The translations under genes were made by a program, and so were the position numbers. Of a stretch of 64,000 nucleotides of DNA, positions 48,593 through 59,554 are shown in pieces. The first letter of the stretch is position 1, and every line of letters starts with the position of its first letter. The stretch comes from Guyanagaster necrorhizus (Eukaryota > Basidiomycota > Agaricomycetes > Agaricales > Physalacriaceae). The DNA is taken from contig NW_025064887.1 in NCBI RefSeq assembly GCF_019112545.1, positions 1,098,524 through 1,162,523 on the forward strand, in the 5' to 3' direction. The notes beneath the pieces are model-generated. The model searched no databases. It was not told the origin of the DNA and was given only the letters and a program-made list of their open reading frames with translations.

Positions 48593-50484
48593 ATGGTCGT
48601 CTTCTCACTTCTCCCATGGCCTGCCCGTCGGATTATTTGGCCTGCTAGCACACGTATTTCCAGACGACTGGTGTCCTCGTACTATAACACGGACGTGGCT
48701 GGCCTGAGCGATGACGAGACAGAAGTACGTTGTGATTTGCCTCCTTAAAGTAACCGGAAAGCATACCTTTTTCAGTTTAGGTCTGTTGTTATAGAATTCG
48801 CACAGAAAGAGATTGCTCCGCGTGCTGCAGATATTGATAAGTCCAACAAGTTTCCTGTCGTACGACATGTTTGAATGCAAGTTGAAGAGCCAACTGATAT
48901 GTAGTTAAGGAGCTATTCCCCGCCCTCGGTTCTATGGGGCTTCTTGGTATCACTGTCGCACCAAAATACTCTGGTCTAGGACTGGGATATATGCACCATC
49001 TATTGGCTATGGAAGCGTTGTCCGAGGCTTCTGGTAGTGTTGCACTTTCTTACGGCGCTCATTCCAACCTCTGTGTCAACCAGATTCATCGGTGGGGGAC
49101 AGAAGCGCAAAAGGTCAGTACTTTACTGGAAATGTCGACTCCACTGACGGTTCCCTAGGAGAAATACCTTCCGGACTTGATTACAGGTGAAAAGGTTGGT
49201 TCCTTGGCGATGAGCGAAACGGGTAGTGGAAGCGATGTTGTTAGCATGCGACTCAAAGCGAACAAGGTGTCTGGAGGGTACAGATTGAATGGAAATAAGT
49301 TCTGGTCAGTTCCTATGTGTCAATTCAATGCTCTGGGCTGTATCCATGTTTAGGATTACCAATGGCCCTATTGCATCCACCTTTGTCGTCTATGCTAAGA
49401 CCGTCCCTCTCGATGATCCTAATCCCTCAAAGGGAATCACTGCCTTCATTGTTGAACGTGACTCTGAAGGTTTCTCAACCGGTGAGAAGCTGGACAAGTT
49501 TGGAATGAGAGGGAGCGACACTTGTGAATTAATTTTCGAGGACTGTTTTGTACCAGAAGGTCGGTTCCTTCGCCTGTTTCGGCTTTTAATTTACCATGCT
49601 GTGCAGAAAACGTGCTCGGGGAGGTCAACAGGGGCGCCAAAGTCCTGATGTCGGGCCTGGACCTCGAGAGGCTTGTTTTGAGTGGAGGGCCACTCGGGTC
49701 TGTACTAACTGCCTGGCCTCCGCTCTAAACTCAACTTTGCTACAGGCTCATGCAGGCCGCATTCGACTACGCAGTCGAATACGTGCACGAGCGGAAGCAA
49801 TTTGGGCAGCCCATAGGAGAGTTCCAGCTCATGCAAGGCGGGTGTTTTCATTTATTTCTGGTATTCAATTGACAATTTTCTCGTTTCTAGGAAAGATAGC
49901 AGACATGTATACCAAACTCAATGCCAGCCGGGCCTACGTCTATGCCGTGGCAAAGGCATGCGACACCGGAAAAGTCAGCAGATCTGTAAGTACTCAGACT
50001 TGCTGAGTGTGCTGTGCCCGAAATTTTCGCACGTCTTCGATGGCAGTTGCACATGCCGGTTGCACGGTCTTCATCTTCACCACTGAATTGAGCGATCGGT
50101 TTCAATCCCTCCGGAGGCTCCTATGATAGTTCTCGTGGATCCCCCCTTTTGTGGAGCTAGAACGTTTTTACACCACAGCTGACATGATCTTTTATATAGG
50201 ACTGTGCCGGAGCTATTCTGTACTCGACGGAGAAAACCGTTGAAGTTGCGCTCGAGGGCATGCAGTGTCTTGGTGGGAACGGGTACGTGAATGGTATGTA
50301 CTATGCGATAATCGCACCTCGCCCTGATCGTACAGGCACTTGATTTACCAATCTTTTAGATTACCCTATGGGACGGATTCTACGCGATTCGAGGCTTTAC
50401 ACAGTTGGCGCCGGTACCCAGGAAATTCGACGCATGCTCATAGGCCGAGAATTCAACGCTCAGTTCGCAAAGTCAAGGTCTTAG
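48593..50484 (+). CDS. IVD: Isovaleryl-CoA dehydrogenase, mitochondrial (leucine catabolism)
   Basis: Ten exons (48593-48724, 48776-48859, 48910-49113, 49159-49304, 49354-49559, 49607-49697, 49746-49837, 49891-49985, 50200-50293, 50360-50484) give 422 residues, the family length. The N terminus ([20 protein letters not shown]) is a clear targeting peptide. Acyl-CoA dehydrogenase motifs follow: [46 protein letters not shown] and [37 protein letters not shown] holds the catalytic Glu position specific to [23 protein letters not shown] and [17 protein letters not shown] close the flavin site. It oxidises isovaleryl-CoA and passes electrons to ETF. The intron after QLMQ (49838-49890) needs a GC donor to keep the frame. 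The intron at 49986-50199 is unusually long (214 bp). Confidence 0.94.
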
Positions 50485-50673
50485 TTCCTTCTCCGAGTGG
50501 TCGATTGTATTATTAGTGGACGTAGGTGGACGTGTACATCATCATCATGAGAAATATCCTGTTTGCGATCTTCGATCAACTCAAAATGGCCAGAAAATCG
50601 GAAAAAACGGAAGACATTATTAACTGGAAAGTTAGGGGTGATTTGCTACGGAGTACTTTTCGTTGTTACCACC

Positions 50674-51737
50674 ATGACCACCACTTCTGTCGATGATTTT
50701 TTCAGCTCTCCAGCAAGTTTTTCTTTCGCGAACACGTCTATGCGCCAGCGGACTCAGCAAGCTTGTGACAAGTGTCGAGAACGGAAAACCAAGGTCAATC
50801 GATTGCTCTAATTAGGCTTGTGATCGTCTAATCCTCGATATAGTGTTCCGGCGAAAAGCCGGTCTGCAAGCGTTGCACTACCCGGGGCTTGATTTGCCAG
50901 TATACCAGTAGGGAAACGCGCGCGCGGGGAAGCGCCTCTACTCCAAAGCTGCGGAGCGCGGTGTCCAGCATCGATTTGCACGGTTCCAAGTTACACCAGG
51001 AAAAGCAACGAGAAAGGGATTACCACTTTCTACGACAGCAGAGCCACAATCTGATCTCCCACGATCTCTCGACGTCTCCATCCTCGCAGTTTCCTCCACA
51101 ACCATTCCAGCTTACGAGTCAGCCACTCCAACCGTATGCACCGTATCAGTCCCATTCCCAGCCAGCTTCTCTCTCTGGTTCACCAGTGATCGATTCTTTT
51201 CCGCCATCGCAGTTACAGCTACCTCCACTTCCACAGTATTCAGACAGCAGCCAGCCCTTGGACCCACCGCCAAGTAACGATGGCCAGTGCCATCCCATTC
51301 GGAGGGCTCAAAGCCAGTCTTCGCTTCCCTATAACTTCGAGGAGCCGTATGCTCCGCAGGTGTTTTCACGCTATGGATACTACCTGCCCAATGGGCTACC
51401 GAGCTCTACCATGCCACCTCAGCAACACCACAGTCACCACCGCAGCCTGGATGCTATCTATAACACGTCCCAGCCCATGCCTACATACGGCTTCCAAAAC
51501 CTAAGTCTAGGCGATTCATACCCGCCACAGCTTGCCCTCGCCACCTCCGGTTCCTCCTCGTCGTCTTTCTCCGGGTCGGCGGACACTTCGCCTATATCAA
51601 CCTGCGAGTCAGATCATGGTTCGATGCCTTTGACACCGTCCCCAGTGATACATACACCAACCCCGTTAGCATTCCAGAATGTGCAGCTGTTGCAGGAAAG
51701 GAAGGTTATGGAGTTCCAGACTGCGGAACGGTGGTGA
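50674..51737 (+). CDS. Zn(2)-Cys(6) fungal transcription factor
   Basis: Two exons (50674-50793, 50844-51737) give 337 residues. The zinc cluster at about residues 31-60 is split by the intron: QQACDKCRERKTK, then CSGEKPVCKRCTTRGLICQY. Its spacing is C-X2-C-X6-C-X6-C-X2-C-X6-C, the canonical Gal4-type binuclear cluster. The rest is Gln/Pro/Ser-rich and low complexity (LQLPPLPQYSDSSQPLDPPP) without a fungal-specific regulatory domain. It is therefore short for the class. It should bind DNA at CGG-type half sites. The target genes are unknown. Confidence 0.9.
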
Positions 51738-52288
51738 CTAGGGTAGAAGGGGTCGTTTTTTGAATAGAGCTGGATTCGTTCAATTTGGGATACAATCTGG
51801 AATGTATAGAATAGAATCTTATAATTCGACAAACACGCTACTTAGGTTACTATATGTATTGCATCGACATCTTAACTGCGTCTGTGGAACCGAAGCTACC
51901 AGACAGTAAAAAATAAATTACAGTGAGACCTAGCGAGATCTATAAAGGCTGGAATTCATTGTAGCCAGTCGAGCCTGGCCTAGCGAAGTACGTATTTCCG
52001 AGAGCGTGGTTCCCCAATGGAGAGAGAATTTCTAACCTGCAGCTCTACAGAGTGTCTTTGACTTGTAGTGATTTCTTGCGCTAGCAGAATTTCAGGAAGT
52101 GGACCTTCTAAAAGTATTCAAGTTCGGACTCGCCCTCAGGCGAATGCACCCTTCATTGCCAAATCTGCCTGCCCAACCTGATCATTGTGTACCAGTCCGC
52201 CTAAAAATTTATCGTGGCGGTTACCGAAGCCAAACTCCGATTTCTTTTATTGTTTGTAATAATGGTCTGTCTGACCTAACTTGATGCT
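51738..52288. other. Intergenic, nothing recognised
   Basis: About 550 bp from the Zn2Cys6 gene to the probable tRNA-Ser. No motif was recognised. Confidence 0.5.
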
Positions 52289-52378
52289 GTTATTGTGCCG
52301 GAGTGGTTAACGGGATCGCCTGCTACAATTTCCAGCGGTTGGGCTTTGCCCGCTAGAGTTCGAATCTGTACGGTGACG
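52289..52378 (+). tRNA. Probable tRNA-Ser (GCT) with an 8-nt intron
   Basis: The acceptor GTTATTG pairs with CGGTGAC through several G-T pairs. The anticodon stem ATCGC pairs with GCGGT. The loop CTGCTA gives anticodon GCT, and an apparent 8-nt intron sits at 52326-52333. A class II variable arm GGGC-TTT-GCCC supports serine. The T stem has one G-G mismatch, so this may be a weak or decaying copy. Confidence 0.65.
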
Positions 52379-52864
52379 CCTGTTTTACTACTTTTGGCGC
52401 CTCCGATATCAAAAAAAAAGCTTTTGCCCCTTAGAAGGCCTTTCTTCACCTCACAAGTTGTGACTTCGTTCTAACCCAACGATCATACCATCCTGCAATG
52501 ATGGTATTCACGGACCCGATCTTGCAAGGGGCATTCGCACCTGCCTCATAGGTAGTGTCTCTTACTAATAATTTATCGTTGGATCAATGTAGCCCACGAT
52601 CAAAACCTTAGGTTTGCTACGCTATCCTATGATCTGAGCTCTTCTAAGGACGTTCTTCCTCCTACGTCATCATTTTACAACCATCCAGCAAAATAAGTGC
52701 TCCCCCAACGTCGAGTCGGAGTCAGCGGTGTGAGATCCCAAGATACGGGCCCCAGGGGTCATTCGAGATATGGCCATGAGTGGACTGATTCGGTGGTTCC
52801 TGTTTCGTTTCCTCGACTATGACTCGATTAACAGGAACTTTCAAGTCTCTGCAGACTCACTTCA
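52379..52864. other. Intergenic between tRNA-Ser and the NTPase gene
   Basis: About 490 bp. It holds the second copy of the tRNA-flank motif (about 52601-52629) and possibly the 5' end of the next gene, whose start I cannot fix. An ATG at 52773 opens a 42-codon frame without recognised motifs. Confidence 0.4.
52601..52629. repeat. Second copy of the tRNA-flank motif
   Basis: CAAAACCTTAGGTTTGCTAC followed by GCTATCCTA resembles the motif at 48433-48460, with small indels and substitutions. Confidence 0.35.
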
Positions 52865-54622
52865 GTGGTATCCCAGTATACAGTGTCATCTTCCGTCGTC
52901 CGAAGTCGAGTTTACGCCGGCCTACGAACAAAATCAAAAGCTGTAAAATCGTTCAATGGTAAGGTTGTAACAAAACTCCTAACCCCCCCCCAAATAACCA
53001 TTTACCTTCTAGGTAAAACGCTAGGTTTTATTCACCAATATAACGTAAATCTGCCTGATGTACCGGAGTTAACCCCAAGTCCAGCAATTTGCAAGGATCC
53101 TGAGGTCGAAAGTGGTACAGTGCTGGTCTTGGAAACTTCATTACTATCACATTGGCTGTCATAACAAGAAACATACTCCATCAAATATGCGTGAAACACG
53201 GCGAGGATATTTTGTACAGTCCAAGATCGAAGAGGCAGAAATGTGCATACAAATAGTTCTAAGAAGGTCACTGCCCTTTGCTCCTAGGCACTCTGGGGTC
53301 AGGCAAGACCATGCAACCACTCGACATCAAGTCACGTCTGGATGGATATACAGTCATTCAGTCGGTCCTTCCCTCCTGAGAACTTTAATAAACAGCTAAC
53401 TTTTGCCTTATAAGTTTATCCGTTAAGGATTTTCGAACCACGGAAAACCTAGAGACGTTCTGGGATTCTGCATACAGATTAGTCGGTATGACAGTGCGTG
53501 ATGCGCCTCCGTTCACCCATCGGAGCGACTTCATCGCGTACTTCAAGGACAAAGATGAACGTTTCTTCCTTCTTGTCGACGACATCAATGCGGCTTCTTC
53601 TGATATCGTGAAGAATTTCCTCGGAGCTTTTCGATTCTTCAGAGAGTGCAGACTCAGCAGCTATTCCCTGGAAGGCATAATTGCAACTGGAACACTCAGT
53701 GCCATGCATTTGTTAAACCCATCAATGATTTTCGATGACTTCCAAAAGAACGAACGCTTTTCTCCAAGTCACGATATCATCGAAGACATGGACTCAATCT
53801 GGAGGGTACGTTTCAGTTTTAGTTTGGTACCGTTCACGGCTGAGAATATGCATATAGCCATCCCGCAACTGTATGCTTATGTGGGCAGTCCATCCGTGAC
53901 AGACGCCAGTCCTCACACGAGGGTGAGAATGTTGCTTTTATCCATTGGCAGCGGGACACCATCCATAAGCTGTATGACTGGATTAGCCTTCATCCTGTTT
54001 ACAAGAAGATACTGCAATCACTTCAAGATGCTGACGCCCTCGATGCTGTTACTCTTCTCTACAGTTGCTTCCTTTGCAATCTTGTCCCCGTTTACATTCA
54101 TTACGAGAAAGAGAAAGACTTTGCTGAGTCCTTGACGGCAGAGGGCGTCCTCTCTAAGCTGGATACGTTCCAATCTGAATGTTGGATCTCTTCGGCAGTG
54201 GTGGATGGTTCCTTGCGAATAAAGCTCATCGCTGAAAAGTTTCTGCACTTCAGCCAGACCCTTCGCCTATAGTACAGAACGACACGGTCGTCGTCGATAT
54301 TTTAGGGACGGCACCGCGGTATTTCAACAAAGAACTCATGCAGGGTTCATTTGGCAGATCGTACAAGGCTGCAGATCTTGTTGGTGGGCATCGAGGACAT
54401 TCGGTTCTACGCCAAGGGGTCTATGAAACCGAACTAGGGAGGATATCCTCCAATTGGCTTGACCCGTCTGCCGCTTGGTTCGTTTCCGTCGGATGGGATT
54501 CATGCATCGACGAATCCACCCCAATATCATTCTTACTAGTTAATATTAAGAACTCAGTCACTGGAAGGAGAGAAAATGACCAACTCGGTGTCCGTCCGAA
54601 TGAATTATTATTTCCAAATTAG
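52865..54622 (+). CDS. Crinkler-like P-loop NTPase with REase-type C terminus (model incomplete, possibly eroded)
   Basis: Several coding pieces in order describe one protein, but I could not complete the gene. A P-loop LLLLGTLGSGKTM lies near 53277-53315. After an intron (about 53365-53427) comes DFRTTENLETFWDSAYRLVG, then the Walker B strand RFFLLVDDINAASSDIVKNF and the sensor-like EGIIATGT. After another intron comes HKLYDWISLHPVYKKILQSL with SCFLCNLVPVYIHYEKEKDF. A stop lies near 54269. A further segment, SVLRQGVYETELGRISSNWL, resembles the first motif of the PD-(D/E)xK nuclease half of Crinkler-type NTPase/REase proteins. The later D and ExK motifs are not visible, and no Crinkler N-terminal header was recognised. 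Exon ends near the start and between the two halves are uncertain. Confidence 0.5.
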
Positions 54623-54792
54623 CTGCTGGACGTTAATCTGGCATTCCATACCTGCGTTAAGTGTCTGGGATGATGGATGCTCGAGGATCATAGGACTCGG
54701 AAAAAGTCCAGGATGACAGTTGAGGTAAAATAAAATTACACGAGAGGAAAGTGTACATATATAGCAAATCTAGTGTTTACTCTGCATTCTCT

Positions 54793-57288
54793 TCAGGCTT
54801 CGACTGTTCCCAGATCCTGTAGCTTTGCCACCAGATCGGGTGGAACGTCCCTTAGGATATTCAGGGGCAGTGCCGCTAAATCGCCCACTCCGGAGCTGAT
54901 GCTTTGATGTACGGTCACCTGGTCGTCATCAACAGGCTCCCCAACTTTGTGCAATGCAACGCTTCGTTTCCACTTCACAGTGACATAATTTATGGAACAG
55001 TCAGCTTCAGAAGAATCAGTGTCGGCATAGTTAGCTTCCTCCAAACCAGTAGTCACAGCCCAGTCTATCTCTCCTTCCTCGACCGAATCAAAATCTTTCC
55101 AGGGTCGGATCTTGCCTACAGTAGATTGCGCAAGACTTTCCAGGTATTTCTCAAATTTTTTTCTGCTTGTGCTGAAGAACTGGTCAAAGGACTGATGTGC
55201 TGGAAAATCTTTGCTAGCCTCAACAGATTGGTAGGCATCGACCAGCGACAGCGACATTTGTCTGGGAGGAAGCCGGGCACTCGGTACTCTCTTGGAAGTG
55301 ACTGAATGGCAGATTTGTATAACTCCGCCTTCATAAAGAAGGCAGAGCGCTGTATGGACCCTCGGGTTTGATGAGGAAAGATATCTCGGAAAGCATGTTT
55401 CTGAGTCCCAGGAGGGATCAAGGGAACGGTTGACAAAATTGAATAAGCACCTATTCAACATCATGGAGGAAGTTGTGTATCAGTGGTTTTGGCAGTAGGC
55501 AGTTCAGTGATTTATCTATGAATTTGAGCTGTTCTTGAGCAGACATATCCAAGACTGACAGATCCAGGTCACTTTTTACCATGAAAATCGGGGTCCCCTG
55601 CAACATGAGGAGTGATAAAGTCAGTTGGCATAGGATGAGCATGGGTTACTCTTTGAATATTTTGATAAGAGCCTCGTATACTCAAGATCTGATACCTTGC
55701 CTTGATTGTTGTTACAAAGGGGACGTTTCCAGAGGATATATCTGGGTGAATGTGGTCACTGACGTAGAGATATCTAAGCCCTGGATACATACGGTGTCAG
55801 GCCTATATGGGGCAATGCAAACATACTATACCTTTGAATGCATGGAGAAGACCACCAATAAATTTGCTCTGGTCATATTCCTTGTCGAGAGGAATGCCAA
55901 GCTCAGAGAATAGCACACAACCATGTTTTCGGCTAGTATACAAGTACCCTGGAGTCGGGTACTGTTGGCAATTCCCTGTTATTGCCTTGCCAGCAGAAGC
56001 CTAGACATTGTACATAGCATATGGGCACTTGAGGGACTGTATCGCGTCTTCATATGGACAACGTTGCAAGTACCAAAGTCCATGAAGAATTTCTTGTACA
56101 GTGAAGGGTCTGTCTGTGCCGACTGTTCATCGATGAGATGGAATATGCGCTTTTGAATGTCGATCTCAGATGCAGGATCCAGTGGTATCCAAACATCTTT
56201 CAGAGCAAATGCCTGACCATTGGCATCACTAAGCTTGCGTACTCTCCAGACTCTCGTAGCACGAGATACAAGTCCGGATGCCCGAAACGAGCTCAGGCAC
56301 TCACTCGACAGTTCGACATACTTCATCGCCAATGAGGTAGTCATACTGGATACGATATTTTTCGCCGTTGTCAATCGGAATTGCGATGCGGACAGTTGAG
56401 GTATCGTAACCGAGGTCTTCTAAGCTTCCAAACGACATCGAAATCACATAGTGTATTAGGTGCTTGTAATCCTGTGCCATGATTGAAAATGTGACCTTCC
56501 ACAAAGAGACTTGCCACGTACATAGATAAAATCAAACGTTGTAGATATAAGAACGAAGGCTCTTGAGAAGTACCACAGCCTAGTGGTAGTGTTCGTAATC
56601 GTTGCACTAAACATGAATCGGCGATAAGGGTCCGCGTACATCATTTGAGCGACATTTCCCAATATTTTCTTGTTGTTCTGGGGAAAGATATTACTCGTTC
56701 TGTACATCTGGTGGAACAGGTTTTATTCACGTCGTTCTCATCTGTCCATCTATCTTTACATTTGTACTCCTCGATCTCTATACGGTCATAGGCCAATGCC
56801 ACCTGGAATTCATGAGCAGCAAACACATTTGAGAGACTAGGTAAATGTTTCCATACCTTTGAATTTTTATCGTACGGACACAGGCCTCCGTACTTGGTTG
56901 CATTTTCATTGGGAACAACTCTAGCGCCGAGAGAGATGCACAGCTTGTAGTGCCCATCTGATATGAACTGCGCGTTACGGCCTTCAGAGATGGCGGATTG
57001 CCTTGGATTGGTCTGCATTGTTGCCGTCGGACGACACTTCAGCAGGACGGTGGCTTCTTTGACGATGGCAGCAGCAACAGAGTCGAGGAGATGGAAGGTT
57101 GCATCCTCGGTGGGTGCATCGGCAGGATCATTGGGAAAGTCAGCCCATCGGCCGTTCGAAAGCAGAATATCTGCTTTCTGCAGACGGATCGCAATCTCTT
57201 CCACCTGGGTCGCATTCACAACGCGGGGTAGATAGGTTTCCTTGAAATTATCCAAAGCGACTTCTGGTATTTCATGAATGGAGCTCAT
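54793..57288 (-). pseudogene. FunK1-like fungal protein kinase, frame-disrupted
   Basis: Reading down from the ATG at 57288, exon 1 (MSSIHEIPEVALDNFKETYL) matches the start of basidiomycete FunK1 kinases. Later pieces are GLVSRATRVWRVRKLSDANG, AFALKDVWIPLDPASEID (ATP-site Lys) and a helix around SLYKKFFMDFGTC. Next come the catalytic loop DHIHPDISSGN near 55721-55756, DLEY near 55676-55690, GTPIFM, and PLIHNFLHDVE. The catalytic HRD is HPD here. HPDISSGN and DLEY are in different frames only about 30 bp apart, too close for an intron. The frame shifts again after HDVE. The C-terminal tail to 54793 is long and open. This is probably a pseudogene or a badly diverged copy. The role of FunK1 kinases is unknown. 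Confidence 0.6.
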
Positions 57289-57848
57289 GTATAGGGTATT
57301 GCGTTGAATCTTGATTCAAGAAGACTGAAAGACTGATGTATTGGTCGAAGCAAAGGAATTAGGAGTCGTGCCTGATCTGCTATGGGGCCAGAGTTGTCCT
57401 GCGTACCGGCTTGGGCGACCTCTGCTTGATATACGAAAAGTATTTCAGTTCTACAATCATCCGTCTGTCGAATTTTAATCTCTTCGTCAAGAATATATTG
57501 TTGGCTATTTGTGAATCCAACTGCCATAGTATCACCTTCAATTTCACTGCAATGGGTACGGCCTTTCACCGGATAACATGGGGCACCGGCATTGCATAAA
57601 TTGTCCGTCAGTCACTCCTCGTTCGAATAACTGATTACTGTCTGATCTAGTAATAAAGTAACTGTAACATATCTGGGGAATGCAACTTGTAGTGTCGATG
57701 GCGCCACAGATTGCGTACGGTTGACACTCAGTCCCCACCGATGTACCATGAGTGCAAAATGGAATGAATCATAAATAACAGAAGTACAATATATACAATA
57801 TAATGGCTTATATATGGCGTATGACCTTAATTCATTAATAGCATCTCG
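57289..57848. other. Intergenic between the FunK1-like relic and the hydrolase
   Basis: About 560 bp. A minus-strand frame at 57285-57569 abuts the kinase start without a family motif. Nothing else was seen. Confidence 0.4.
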
Positions 57849-59145
57849 TTACTTCTTCAAAAATTTCTCCACGACATCCACCCAGACCTGTACATCAAAG
57901 TACTCATACCAATAGTGCCCGAAGTCGTAAGACGGGACCTGACCGGGCTTAGAGCCTACCGAGACCATTGTTGCCCACGGTATCATGTGAGTTATGTCCT
58001 AGGAAGAAAGACTAATGTCAGCGGAACGGAAAACCTGACGGGAATATTGTCACCTCACCTGTCCAAATGAAAATGGTATAATTTGGTCAAGACGGCCATG
58101 GACGACCAAGACACGAGTGTTGCGAGGCATATCAACAAGTTGATGCTCAAAATCGAACGATTTTAACTTGGATGTAATTAATTTCTGTGTACTGTTCAGA
58201 TGTCACAGAACTCACTGCAACACCCTGCTGCGCTGAAGCCAATGAGTTCAGCATCATCTCCCAAAAATAATTATCTCGTAACTTACCTATTGATGCTGGC
58301 GGTCTAGCCCTGGAACGCGCATATAATTAGCCCGGAATTTAGTAGTTACTAAAGTGAAGGAATAAACCCACCCCCCAGATATAGCTCTCTTGAGAATGGC
58401 GGCAAAACGGGACGGGTTTTCTTGAAGCCATACAGGGTCCAACGTTGCCTGAATCATCCTTTTTGCTATCTCGAGTTTCTCCGCAGGCGTACGCATTGTG
58501 TTACATGGCGGCTTGGAATATTGAAGTCCAAGACGATGGTCACGGAGAACCACTGACCGAGTTCCGGTCAGGAACAAATGCGTACATCGGAAATGAACTG
58601 GTGTAGGCTTAGTTGGATGAAAAGGCAACAAGAGGAGTTGTTGAGCGATAACACCTGAGATGGCTATCAGTTGAAAAAAGAGAGCTGATAGCGCAGCACG
58701 ATAACCGACCACCCATAGAGAATCCGCAGATTGACACGTCTCTCCATCGTAAGGATTCGATGAGGAAGAGAAGGTCGCGACTGAGGACTTCGATTGTGAT
58801 CTCGTCATCGCTTCGATAGGATGAGTCGCCCATTCCCCTGAGATGACAGGTGCAAGACGCGTCAAACATGCTCGGAGACGTGCGGAAGTGGCATCATACC
58901 GGTGATCATATACCAGGACTAGCATGACGTGATCAGTCAAAATACCAAGGAAGGTTTATGTTAATCAACACACCTGGACGTTTTTCAGCGAGATGAGTAC
59001 TCAGCCTCTCCCAGTCGGCCCTCAATGAGCCCATCCCACACACGAGGACTAAAGGCCTGTGGTGTCCGAGATGGTGTGAACCCAGCACCTCAAAAGCGAG
59101 CACGGCACCGTCTGGGAGGACAACAGTGGAATACGGAGCAGCCAT
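57849..59145 (-). CDS. Alpha/beta hydrolase fold protein
   Basis: Seven exons on the minus strand (59145-58974, 58918-58900, 58837-58710, 58654-58372, 58309-58216, 58166-58059, 57998-57849) give 317 residues. The fold is complete: a first strand VVLPDGAVLAFEVLG, LVLVCGMGSLRADWERLS, YDHRGMGDSS, and the nucleophile elbow ICGFSMGGVIAQQ with Ser. The Asp is in TRVLVVHGRLDQIIPF and the His in YDFGHYWYEYF near the C terminus. It resembles soluble epoxide hydrolase-like or lipase-like esterases of fungi, but no substrate can be assigned. I start at MAAPYSTVV (GCCATGG context) rather than at an upstream ATG at 59280. Exon 2 is only 19 bp. Confidence 0.85.
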
Positions 59146-59554
59146 GGGAGAAGAAAAACTGATGAGTGACCATATCTCGCTCGAATTGAAATCCTTTAAG
59201 GAAATCCCACTAGAATTATTTTCCCTACCGACCCCGACGGTGTATACAGAAAAGAATACGCCCCTATTATCGTACAGCACCCGACTGTAGCCGCGATGTT
59301 TGAATTGCAGCCGCCAGAGGCAAGAGCATGTGCTACGGATGCTTTATACCCTAGCGTTTTCTGGGTGATCGGACAGGTAGTACGCGTTCATGGACTTCTA
59401 GATATTCCGCATGAATATGAATCAAAATAAACGAGTGTTTTTTGATTCGCTGGTATGAAAGAAAATTCTCTAGTCAAAATTTATAGCTGTGGCTTTCCAT
59501 CTAGAGAATTTTATGATTTGTCTCGTTAATAAAGAGCGCGACACATGCCAGTGA
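59146..59554. other. Intergenic gap between two minus-strand genes
   Basis: About 410 bp. The inverted pair TCTAGTCA...TCTAGAGAATTTTATGA near 59467-59515 is imperfect. No gene is present. Confidence 0.45.

Noticed and set aside
57999..58309. A separate short intron inside the hydrolase after ASI
   Set aside because: It would be only about 29 bp. Reading through gives a continuous, family-like sequence (GKLRDNYFWEMMLNSLAS).
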